Below, piece after piece: positions 1 through 8,400 of a stretch of 64,000 bases of DNA (position 1 is the first letter of the stretch; every line of letters begins with the position of its first letter). A model generated the notes under the pieces. That model made no database searches, had not been told where the DNA came from, and saw nothing but the letters and a program-made list of their open reading frames with translations. The stretch covers positions 620,001-684,000 of the forward strand of contig NZ_QGTL01000003.1 of NCBI RefSeq assembly GCF_003182135.1, in the 5' to 3' direction. The DNA comes from Nocardia neocaledoniensis (GTDB taxonomy: Bacteria > Actinomycetota > Actinomycetes > Mycobacteriales > Mycobacteriaceae). Position numbers and translations under genes: made by a program.

Positions 1-1295
1 GCGCCGTCCAGGAGCGCGCGGGCGAGGCGCGGGTGCAGGCCGAGGGCGGACATGGCGCGGCCGCGTGGCGTGACGCGGTCGGCGGGGTCGAGCGCGCCGA
101 GGGCTCGGAGGACGGCGCGACCCGCGGCCAGGCCACCTTCCGGCGGGGCATCCCACCAGGCGAGCCCCGATCCATCGGGAGTGCCCCAGCAGGCCAATTC
201 CAGTGCGAGACGGGTGAGTTCGGCCGTGCGGATCTCGGGCTCCGGGTAGGCGGGCAGGGTGTGGTGCTCGTACTCGGGCCAGCAGCGCCAGGCCGAGCCC
301 GGACCCTCACGGCCCGCGCGGCCCGCGCGCTGTTCGGCCACCGCCGCCGAAACCCGCACCGTCGCGAGGCCGGACAGCCCGCGCCGATGATCGATGCGCG
401 GCACCCGCGCCAGACCGGAGTCGACGACCGCGCGCACGCCGGGCACCGTGAGACTGGATTCCGCGACCGCCGTGGACAAGACGACGCGCCGTCGCGTGCC
501 CGGCCGCAGCGCGGTGTCCTGGGCGGCACCGCCGAGCCGCCCGTGCAGCGGCACCACGTCGGCATCCACATCACGGAGCAGCCCGGCCGTCCGATTGATC
601 TCGCCCACACCGGGCAGGAAGACCAGCACGTCACCGTCGGTTTCCGTCAGCGCGGCCCGGGTGGCCCGCGCGACCTGCGCTTCGACCCGCTCGCGCGCGA
701 GGGCGGGCAGATAGCGCATGTCGACCGGGTAGGTCCGCCCACGCACCTCGAGCACCGGCGCGGGCTCACTGTCGTCCGCGCCGAGCAGCTGCGCCAGCCG
801 GTCCGCCGCCACCGTCGCCGAGGTGGCGAGTAGGCGCAGGTCGGGGCGCAGTCCCGATCTCGCGTCGAGCAGCAGTGCCAGCAGCAGGTCGGCGTCGAGG
901 TGGCGTTCGTGGCACTCGTCGAGGACGACGACGTCGACGCCGGGCAGTTCCGGATCGCTCTGCAGCCGCCGGACCAGCAGACCCGAGGTGACGACCTCGA
1001 CGCGCGTGCGCGGCCCGACCTTGCGGTCACCCCGCACGGCGTAACCGACGGTCTCCCCCACCTTCTCGCCGAGCAGCGCGGCCATGCGCGTGGCCGCCGC
1101 CCGCGCCGCCAGCCGTCGCGGCTCGGCCACCACGATCCGCCCCTCCGTCGCGGCCGCCAAAGCCAACGGGACCAACGTGGTCTTGCCGGTCCCGGGTGGC
1201 GCGACCAGCACCGCCACGCCCCGTCCGGCCAGCGTCTCGACGATCTCGCCCAGCGCGGGCCGCACCGGCAGATCAGGCAGTTCAGGCAGCTTCAT
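1..1295 (-). CDS. hrpB: ATP-dependent helicase HrpB, 5' part (runs off the window start)
   Basis: About 431 codons are visible from an ATG at 1295 to the window edge, so the C-terminal half is missing. The protein is a DEAH-type superfamily 2 helicase. It shows a Walker A motif (APPGTGKTT, residues 32-40), Walker B DECHERH (126-132), an ATSAT motif near residue 160, and the helicase C-terminal QRAGRAGR-type motif (EQRAGRAGREGPG), which binds nucleotide. HrpB-family proteins are putative RNA helicases whose role in actinobacteria is poorly defined. The start lies just after a GGGCGG-like Shine-Dalgarno. A small + strand gene begins about 70 bases away, so the two are divergent. Identification as HrpB rather than HrpA rests on the short N-terminus before Walker A and the overall motif spacing. 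Confidence 0.9.
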   Translation of the reverse strand, partial: MKLPELPDLPVRPALGEIVETLAGRGVAVLVAPPGTGKTTLVPLALAAATEGRIVVAEPRRLAARAAATRMAALLGEKVGETVGYAVRGDRKVGPRTRVEVVTSGLLVRRLQSDPELPGVDVVVLDECHERHLDADLLLALLLDARSGLRPDLRLLATSATVAADRLAQLLGADDSEPAPVLEVRGRTYPVDMRYLPALARERVEAQVARATRAALTETDGDVLVFLPGVGEINRTAGLLRDVDADVVPLHGRLGGAAQDTALRPGTRRRVVLSTAVAESSLTVPGVRAVVDSGLARVPRIDHRRGLSGLATVRVSAAVAEQRAGRAGREGPGSAWRCWPEYEHHTLPAYPEPEIRTAELTRLALELACWGTPDGSGLAWWDAPPEGGLAAGRAVLRALGALDPADRVTPRGRAMSALGLHPRLARALLDG

Positions 1296-1367
1296 CACCG
1301 CCCAGTCTGCCGCCCCGCCGCGAGCCGCCCGACAACCACCTACAAGGTTTCGCTCAGCCCGTCGGTC

Positions 1368-1652
1368 GTGCTGGCCGCACCGGCCCAGGCGTCCACGCCC
1401 GGCGCGTGCCTGGTGATCGAGAACAACACTCGCGGCACCGTCCGCATCATCGTGGAGAACTACGAATACAAGGGCACGACCAGGGACATCCCCGCCTCCG
1501 CGCACAGTTTCGTCGACCACGCCGACGGCCGCCATCTCGTCACCCACGACGGCAGCTGGAAACTCACCGCCCCGCGCGGCACCTGGCGCTACAACGCCGA
1601 ACAGAACTGGGGCGGCCAATGCAACGGCACCTGGGCCTACACCGTCGGCTGA
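1368..1652 (+). CDS. Small exported-type protein, apparently lacking its signal-peptide start
   Basis: The only usable start is GTG at 1368, giving 94 residues. I do not recognise the family. The reading frame just upstream (from about 1340) reads like the end of a signal peptide, and the residues after the GTG continue it as LAAPAQA followed by STPGAC, a plausible signal-peptidase site. No positively charged n-region or upstream start in that frame is free of hrpB. The mature part has two Cys residues and several Trp and Tyr, as in small secreted actinobacterial proteins. It may be a 5'-truncated remnant, or a gene whose annotated start is simply poor. It ends at a strong hairpin shared with the convergent aroG. 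Confidence 0.4.
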   Translation: MLAAPAQASTPGACLVIENNTRGTVRIIVENYEYKGTTRDIPASAHSFVDHADGRHLVTHDGSWKLTAPRGTWRYNAEQNWGGQCNGTWAYTVG

Positions 1653-1674
1653 CCGCAGGAAAGCACTGACCGCC

Positions 1675-1718
1675 CGAAAGACTGTGGCCCCGATACACTC
1701 CGGGGCCACAGTCTTTCG
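1675..1718. terminator. Bidirectional hairpin terminator
   Basis: Perfect 18-bp inverted repeat (arms 1675-1692 and 1701-1718, core ACTGTGGCCCCG) with an 8-base loop. It sits between the convergent small secreted-protein gene and aroG, with A and T runs on the outer ends of both arms. It should terminate both. Confidence 0.85.
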
Positions 1719-1724
1719 GAGAAC

Positions 1725-2813
1725 TCAGCCGCGCCGGGATTCGACGGCGGCGGCGAGCCGGTCGAGCTGGGCCGCGGTGACGTCCCAGTCGATGCAGGCG
1801 TCGGTGATGGATTGGCCGTAGGTGAGCTCGTCGGCCTTGCCGAGGGTCAGGTCCTGGCGGCCCGCCACGAGGAACGACTCCAGCATCACGCCGACCACAC
1901 CCTGCTCGCCGGCGGCGAGCCGCTCGGCGATATCGGTGACGACGTCGACCTGCCGGTTGTGGTCCTTGTTGCTGTTGCCGTGGCTGGCGTCGACGACCAC
2001 GCGCTGGGCCAGCGAGGACTTCTCCAGCCGCAGCTTGGCCTCGGCCACCGAGGCCGCGTCGTAGTTGGTGCCGTTGCTGCCGCCGCGCAGGATGACGTGG
2101 CAGTCGGGGTTGCCGGTGGTGCGGATCAGGGCGGAACGCCCGTCCAGGTCGGTGCCGGGGAAGACGTGGCTGGCGGCCGCGGCGCGCACGCCGTCGACGG
2201 CGACCTGCACGTCACCGTCGGTGCCGTTCTTGATGCCGACCGGCATGGACAGCGCGCTGGAGAGCTGGCGGTGCACCTGGCTGGCGGCGGTGCGGGCGCC
2301 GATCGCGCCGTAGGAGACCAGGTCGGCGATGTACTGCGGGGTGATCGGGTCGAGGAACTCACAGGCCACGGGCAGGCCGAGCGCGGTGATGTCGACGAGG
2401 ACCTTGCGGCCGATACCGAGACCGGTGTTGACGTCGAACGAGCCGTCCAGGTGCGGATCGTTGATCAGACCCTTCCACCCCAGTGTCGTGCGCGGCTTCT
2501 CGAAGTACACCCGCATCACCACGTGCAGCCGGTCGCTCAGCTCCGCGGCCTTGACTGCCAGCTTGCGAGCGTAGTCGAGGGCGGCGGCCGGATCGTGCAC
2601 CGAGCACGGGCCGACGATCACCATGAGGCGGTCGTCGTCGCCGTTGAGCACGTCGACGGTGGCCTTGCGGCCCGCGCGGACGGTGTCGGCGAGCGCGTCG
2701 GTGATGGGGTGGACGGTGCGCACCTCGGCGGGCGAGCGCAGGGGGCTCACGCTGAGGGTGCGCTGGTCATCGAGATCGGAATGCCGCGAGTCGACATCGG
2801 CTGCGGTGGTCAT
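1725..2813 (-). CDS. aroG: 3-deoxy-7-phosphoheptulonate (DAHP) synthase, class I
   Basis: This 362-residue enzyme joins phosphoenolpyruvate and erythrose-4-phosphate in the first step of the shikimate pathway, which also supplies chorismate for the salicylate synthase encoded at 11-12.4 kb. Class I (AroF/G/H) features are clear: GPCSVHD for phosphate binding, RVYFEKPRTTLGWKG, and DASHGNSNKDH near the metal site. I chose the ATG at 2813 over an in-frame upstream start because AGGAAA lies 8 bases before it and the class I homology begins soon after. Mycobacteria mainly use a class II enzyme, so a class I copy here is typical of Nocardia and Rhodococcus relatives with several isoenzymes. No leader peptide or attenuator was seen. 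Confidence 0.93.
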   Translation of the reverse strand: MTTAADVDSRHSDLDDQRTLSVSPLRSPAEVRTVHPITDALADTVRAGRKATVDVLNGDDDRLMVIVGPCSVHDPAAALDYARKLAVKAAELSDRLHVVMRVYFEKPRTTLGWKGLINDPHLDGSFDVNTGLGIGRKVLVDITALGLPVACEFLDPITPQYIADLVSYGAIGARTAASQVHRQLSSALSMPVGIKNGTDGDVQVAVDGVRAAAASHVFPGTDLDGRSALIRTTGNPDCHVILRGGSNGTNYDAASVAEAKLRLEKSSLAQRVVVDASHGNSNKDHNRQVDVVTDIAERLAAGEQGVVGVMLESFLVAGRQDLTLGKADELTYGQSITDACIDWDVTAAQLDRLAAAVESRRG

Positions 2814-3116
2814 GTGTGGGTTTCCTATTCTTCGAGGCCGACCCACGGACTTTTCGCGAACCCGTCGAGCCGGTCAGTGTCCGGCTCGGGGTGAGGAGGT
2901 CAGCGCGCAGGGTCGCAGACCGGCCCACCCAGGGCCGGCTCGCTAAACCAGAAATATGCGCGCTGCATGCCGTGGACTGTACCACCGGTGAAACGCCGCC
3001 TGCCGGGCCACGGTTACCGGGAGTGCCGACGATCACATCGCACGGCCGCGAAAGAAAGGCTTGACCTGAATAATACTTGAGCTTTTACCGTGGCAGTCGA
3101 CGAAAGGAAATCGACT
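2814..3116. other. Intergenic region between aroG and an NmrA-like gene
   Basis: This 303-base divergent region holds the promoters of aroG and the gene at 3117. I see no convincing gene in it. Near its right end, 3060-3085 is AT-rich for this genome and carries CTTGA twice, about 11 bases apart. That could be an operator or part of a promoter, but no clear -35/-10 pair could be fixed. Confidence 0.4.
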
Positions 3117-3932
3117 GTGACAACACTGATTACGGGCGCGACCGGCAACACGGGGCGACAGGTGGTTCGCGAACTCCTCGCCCGCGGCGAGAAGGTCAGG
3201 GCGCTCACCCGCGACGCCGCCGCGGCCCGCGCCCTGGTCGGACCCGAGGTGGAACTCGCCACCGGGACGCACAACGAGCCCGCGACGATCGGCGACGCGT
3301 GGCAGGGGGTGGACCGGCTGCACGTGACGGTGACCGCAGGTCTCGCCGAGGTCGGTCCCGAACTGATCGGCCGGGCCGTGGACGCGGGCGTGCGGCGCAT
3401 CACCGTGGTCTGGGGCGGCGGGGTCGGCCCGGTCGAGCAGGCGATCGCCGAGTCCGGGGTGGAGTGGACCCGGTTGGAGCCGCAGGAGTTCATGTCCAAC
3501 ACCCTCAGCTGGCTCGAACCGATCCTGACCGACGGCGTGGTCCGCGAGCCCTACGACCATCCGAGCGCGGTGGTGCACGAGGCCGATATCGGCGCGGTCG
3601 CGGCCGTCGCGCTGCTGGAGGAGGGCCATCACGGCCGCGCCTACAACCTGACCGGCCCGGCGGCGATCACCCCGCACGAACGGATCGCGATCCTGGCCGA
3701 GGCGGCAGGCAGGCCGATCGAGTTCGCCAGGATCACCCACCAGCAGGCCGTCGACCGGCTGCGGGCGACGGGAGTCTCGGAGGCCGACGCCGAATACGTG
3801 ATCGGCTGGTACGCCGAATCGAGCCCGGAGTCCTACACGGTGGACCCGACCGTCGAACAGGTGCTCAGCCGCCCGGCGCGCACCTTCGCGCAGTGGGCGG
3901 CCGAACACGGGCACCGGTTCGCCCGGACCTGA
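3117..3932 (+). CDS. NmrA-like / atypical SDR NAD(P)-binding protein
   Basis: 271 residues beginning at a GTG with AAAGGAAA six bases before it. An upstream in-frame GTG at 3090 lacks such a site. The N-terminus is a Rossmann nucleotide-binding motif (LITGATGNTG, with G-x-x-G-x-x-G), and the protein lacks the YxxxK active site of classical SDRs, as in the NmrA / NAD(P)H azoreductase-like (atypical SDR) group. Members act as NADPH-dependent reductases or as redox sensors; the substrate here cannot be read from sequence. It is monocistronic, with the convergent AhpD-like gene starting four bases after its stop. Confidence 0.8.
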   Translation: MTTLITGATGNTGRQVVRELLARGEKVRALTRDAAAARALVGPEVELATGTHNEPATIGDAWQGVDRLHVTVTAGLAEVGPELIGRAVDAGVRRITVVWGGGVGPVEQAIAESGVEWTRLEPQEFMSNTLSWLEPILTDGVVREPYDHPSAVVHEADIGAVAAVALLEEGHHGRAYNLTGPAAITPHERIAILAEAAGRPIEFARITHQQAVDRLRATGVSEADAEYVIGWYAESSPESYTVDPTVEQVLSRPARTFAQWAAEHGHRFART

Positions 3933-3936
3933 GGAC

Positions 3937-4407
3937 TCAGCCCCACTGGCCGGGGACGTAGTCGCCGGCCGGGGTGTGGGCGATGGCGTTGAGCCGGTTC
4001 CAGGCGTTGATCATCGCGATGGCGGCGATCAACGCGGCGATCTGGTCGTCGTCGTAGTGCTTGCGCACCTGCTGCCAGGTGTCGTCGCCGACGTGGCCGC
4101 CGTCGGCGACGCGGGTCGCCTCCTCGGTGAGGGCGAGGGCGGCCCGCTCCGCCTCGGTGTAGACGTTCGCCTCGCGCCAGGCGGCGACCAGGTTGATCCG
4201 GACCGCGGACTCGCCCGCGTGGGCGGCGTCCTTGGTGTGCATGTCGACGCAGTAGCTGCAGCCGTTGATCTGCGAGGCCCGGATCTTCACCAGTTCGTAG
4301 GTGGCCTTGTCGAGCGGGGAGTCGTCGATCACCTTGCTCGCCATCGTCATCCGCTTCACGAAGCTGGCGGCGACCGGGTTGCCGTAGAGGTTGAAACGCG
4401 CTTCCAT
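3937..4407 (-). CDS. Carboxymuconolactone decarboxylase / AhpD-family alkylhydroperoxidase-like protein
   Basis: 156 residues from the ATG at 4407, which has AAGGAG seven bases upstream; this is preferred over an in-frame start nine codons earlier. The family signature is the CxxC pair with downstream His in CSYCVDMHT, the redox centre of AhpD-like peroxidases that reduce peroxides through a thiol cycle. The C-terminal INAWNRLNAIAH is typical of the 'carboxymuconolactone decarboxylase' group of small cytosolic proteins. The gene lies downstream of the SDR at 4497-5360 on the same strand, separated by a nested hairpin. Confidence 0.85.
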   Translation of the reverse strand: MEARFNLYGNPVAASFVKRMTMASKVIDDSPLDKATYELVKIRASQINGCSYCVDMHTKDAAHAGESAVRINLVAAWREANVYTEAERAALALTEEATRVADGGHVGDDTWQQVRKHYDDDQIAALIAAIAMINAWNRLNAIAHTPAGDYVPGQWG

Positions 4408-4461
4408 GATGAGCTCCTTCGTCGTGGGATTCACTGAGACGACGACGGAGCCCGCGGCGGT

Positions 4462-4490
4462 GTGACATCACCGAATGTGATGCCGGTCAC
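4462..4490. other. Nested inverted repeat between the SDR and AhpD-like genes
   Basis: CATCAC/GTGATG (4466-4471 and 4477-4482) sits inside GTGAC/GTCAC outer arms (4462-4466, 4486-4490). It lies just upstream of the AhpD-like gene and just downstream of the SDR gene, so it could be an operator or a weak terminator. No T-run follows. Confidence 0.35.
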
Positions 4491-4496
4491 CATCAC

Positions 4497-5360
4497 TCAG
4501 ATCAGGCCGCAGAGCTTCTCCGAGAGTTCCCACAGCTCCGAGGCGAGCGCGCGGTCCTTCGACGCGTCGCTGCTGCCGCAGCGCGCGGGGTGGCCGTGCA
4601 GCCCGAGGAAGCCGTCGGGGCCGTAGAAGGCGCCGGGCACGATGTCGGCGGTGGCGGCGAACAGGGTCGGCAGGGCGCCCTGCTCGGCGTCCTGGGCGAA
4701 CAGCCGGTTGCCCAGCGCCATCACCAGGTCGCGCACCGATTCGGTGTGCGACATCAGCTCGGTGGCGGCGTAGCCGGGGTGCGCGGCCACCGACACCACC
4801 GCCGAACCCTCACCGGCCAGCCTGCGCTGCAGTTCGTAGGCGAACATCAGGTTGGCCAGTTTGGACTGACCGTAGGCGAGCCAGCGGTCGTAGCGGCGAC
4901 GCTCCCAGTTGGGGTCGTCCAGGTCGATCCGGCCGAGGCGGTGCGCCAGGCTCGACACCGTCACCACCCGGTCGGTGATCCGGTCCAGCAGCAGGTTGGT
5001 GAGCGCGAAGTGGCCGAGATGGTTTGTGCCGAACTGCATTTCGAAGCCGTCGCCGGTGCGGCGCAGCGGCAGCGCCATCACGCCGGCGTTGTTGATCAGC
5101 ACGTCGACGCGCTCGATCGCGTCGGTGAACGCGCGCACCGAGTTCAGGTTCGCCAGGTCGAGTTCGCGGACCTCGGTCGGACCGGGCATGCCCGCCGCCA
5201 CCTGCTGCGCCTTACCGGTATCGCGACAGGCCAGGATCACCCGGGCGCCCACGCGCGACAGCGCTCGCGCGGTTGCCGCGCCCAGCCCGCTGTTGGCTCC
5301 GGTGACGACGATCGTGCGGCCGGTCTGGTCGGGCAGGTTCGCGGCAGTCCACTTACTCAC
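4497..5360 (-). CDS. Short-chain dehydrogenase (retinol dehydrogenase / protochlorophyllide reductase-like group)
   Basis: 287 residues with all classical SDR marks: TGANSGLG cofactor motif near residue 20, NNAG near 89, a VSSLAH catalytic Ser region, and YGQSK (Tyr and Lys of the active site). The overall pattern (N-terminal GRTIVVTGANSGLG, DLANLNSVRAF, NHLGHFALTNLLL) resembles the retinol dehydrogenase-like SDRs that are numerous in mycolic bacteria and act on unknown hydrophobic alcohols or ketones. Cytosolic; no signal peptide. It lies 43 bases from the stop of the siderophore NRPS on the same strand, but nothing shows a role in siderophore synthesis. Confidence 0.87.
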   Translation of the reverse strand: MSKWTAANLPDQTGRTIVVTGANSGLGAATARALSRVGARVILACRDTGKAQQVAAGMPGPTEVRELDLANLNSVRAFTDAIERVDVLINNAGVMALPLRRTGDGFEMQFGTNHLGHFALTNLLLDRITDRVVTVSSLAHRLGRIDLDDPNWERRRYDRWLAYGQSKLANLMFAYELQRRLAGEGSAVVSVAAHPGYAATELMSHTESVRDLVMALGNRLFAQDAEQGALPTLFAATADIVPGAFYGPDGFLGLHGHPARCGSSDASKDRALASELWELSEKLCGLI

Positions 5361-5403
5361 TGGGGAAAGTCTAGTGCGACCTGCGGAAAGCGCGAATCGG
5401 CGC

Positions 5404-8400
5404 TCACGACTGCGCGAGGACCTCCTCGTCGCTCATCGCGGCCACCTCGAGGTACATCGCCGCGACGGCCGCGAGCCTGCCCGCGGTGCCCGACTCGTTC
5501 TCCCGCTCCAGCATTCGCGCGGCCAGGCCGGCGACCGTGCGCGCGGTGAACAGGTCGGCCACGACGGTGTCGGGCGCGTCGAGCCATTCGCGGATGCGGG
5601 CCACGGCGGTGGTGGCGAGCACGGAATCGCCACCGAGGGCGAAGAAGTCGTCGGTGACACCGATCCGCTCGGTCGCGAGGACCTCGCCGATCACCGCGGC
5701 CAGCGCGCGTTCCAAGTCGGTGCGCGGGGCGACGAATTCCGCCGTGCTCTCGCCCTTTTCGAGAATCGCGCGCACGGCCTTGCGGTCCGGTTTGGCGTTC
5801 GAGGTGAGCGGGAGTTCGGGGAGCAGTTCCAGCCGGGTCGGCACCATGTAGGCCGGGACGAGTTCCGCGGCGGCGGCGAGCACCTGCTCGACGTCGAGGA
5901 CCGTGTCCGGGGTGGGGACGACGGCGGCGACCAGCTTGGGCGCGGCCGAGCCGACGACGGCGGCCACCGCGTGCCGGATGCCTGGCACGGCGCGCAGGGC
6001 GCTCTCCACCTCGCCGAGTTCCACCCGGTAGCCGCGGATCTTCACCTGATGATCGGCGCGGCCGAGGAATTCCAGGGCGCCGTCGGGCAGGTAGCGGGCC
6101 AGGTCACCCGTGCGGTACCAGCGCAGACCCTCGTGGGTGACGAACCGGTCGGCGGTGCGCTCGGGGTCCTTGCGGTAGCCGGCGGCCACACCGTCGCCGC
6201 CGATCCACAGTTCGCCGGTGACCCAGTCGGGGCAGTCGTTGCCCGCCGGTCCGACGACGCGGCACCGCACATTGCGCAGCGGGGTGCCGTAGGGCACCGC
6301 GCTCCACTCGGCGGGCACCTCGGCGCCGACGACTTCGCAGATGGTCGAGTGGATCGCGGTCTCGGTGGCGCCGCCGAGGCCGGCGAAGCGGCACTCGGGG
6401 GCCACCACGGCCAGGCGGGCGGGCAGGGCCACGTCGACCCAGTCGCCGCCGAGGATCACCGTGCGCAGCGCGGGCAGCGGCTCGCCCGCCGCGGCGGTGA
6501 GCAGCATGTCGAGCAGGCTGGGCACGCAATTCAGCAGCGAGACCTCGTGGCGCCGGATCAGTTCCACCCAGCGGGTGGGATCGGCGCGCTGGGTGTCGTC
6601 GACCGCGACCACGGCGCCGCCCGCGGCGAGCAGGCCGAAGATGTCGTAGACCGACAGGTCGAACTCGAGGGCCGAGAGGGCGAGCGCCCCGTCGGCGGAG
6701 CCGAGGGCGAACCGCTCGTTCAGGTCGTCGATGGTGTTCATCGCGGCCCGGTGCGGCACCTCGACGCCCTTGGGCTTGCCGGTGGAGCCGGAGGTGAACA
6801 GCACGTAGGCGATGTTCTCCGGATCACCGAAGACGGGGCGCGCCAACGGTTCCGCGTGCGTGCGGGCCTCGGCGAGGTCGATCGCGCGCGTGTCGGGGAT
6901 CTCGGCGCCGCCGACGGTGAGGACGGCGACCGCGTCGGCGATGCGCAGGATCTCCGCGCGGCGGGCGGCGGGCTGGTCGAAGCCGATCGGCACGTAGACC
7001 GCGCCCGCGGCGAGCACACCGAGCACGGCGAGCACCTGGTCGGGGCCTTTCGGCAGCTGCACGGCCACCGAATCACCCGGCGCCACACCGGCTTCGCGCA
7101 AGGCACCCGCGACAGCGAGCGCGTCGGCGGCGAGTTCCCCGTAGGTCAGTCGTCCGGCGGGCTCCCAGAGCACCGCGGGCGCGGACGGATTCGTCGCGGC
7201 GTTCGCGAAGAAGCCCGTGTGCAGCAGGCCGCCACTCACCGGACCATCCGTGGCGTTGACCCGGGCGCGAGTCGCCGCCTGTTCCACCGGAATTCGCACG
7301 CCCGCTTCGGCCTGCCACCCGGCGCCTCCGGCCGCGGGCCGAGCCTTGATGCCTTGCCCGCGGACATCCGCCGCCCCGGCGGGGCTGATCACCGACTCGG
7401 AGTCGGCGCTGACCGGGGAACCGCCGCCAGGCGTTGCGTCGGGAACCGCCGGGCCGGCCGGACCGGTCGTCGACTCGGCGTCGACCGGCATCCCGGCGCC
7501 GCTGCCGCGCGTGGCGACCTGTGCCGCCGCCGCGGCGAGACCGGATGCGACGTCGGCCGTCCGGACGTCGCCGCGTGTGGCTCCGTCGGCCGTCCCCGTC
7601 GCACCGCCGGTCGCCGCGCCGCCACCGTGCGCGTCGGGAAGCTCGGCGCTCTGACCGCCGAGCCGCTCGATGGCCTCGATGTAGCGGGCGAACATCGCCT
7701 CGATCATGCCTGCGGGGAAGGCGGATTCGCGGATGTCCCAGTTGAGCAGGAGGCCGCCGCGGACCTCGGTGATCTGGGCGTCGAGCAGGACCTGCGGGCC
7801 CTGGGAGATGATCCAGACCGGGTCGCCGAAGGTGTCGGTGACGGTGTCGGCGAACAGTTCGCCCAGGTTCAGCGCGCTGGTGTAGACGATGGGCGCGAGG
7901 ACCGGCTCGCCGCGCTGCCTGCCGAGATCGCGCAGGACCTCGAGGCCGGAGTACGCCGAGTGGGCGCCGGCCTCGTGCAGGCGCTGCTGCAGGGCGCGGG
8001 CACGGTCGGCGACGGTGGCCGGCTCGGTGACGTCGACCTCGAGCAGCACCGAGGAGGTGAAGTCGCCGACGACACCGTCGACCTGCGGATGCACCGGTTC
8101 ACGGTGGAACAGCGGCAGATTCAGCAGGAACCGGCGCTGCGCCGACCAGCCGCCGATGGTCTCGGCGAACACCGAGGCCAGTGCCATCGCGGGGGTGATA
8201 CCCCGGGTGTGCGCGGCGTCGAAGACCTGCGCCTTGGCCTGCGGGGAGAGCCAGCGGTGCAGGCGGACGGTGCGGCTGGGGTCCGAGATGTGCTGGGCCT
8301 GCGGCAGTTCCGGCGCGCCGGGCAGTTCGGGCAGGCGGGCCTGCCACCAGGCGCGGTCGCGGGCGCGCTCGTCGGCGTGGCCGGAATCGGCTGCCGCGCC

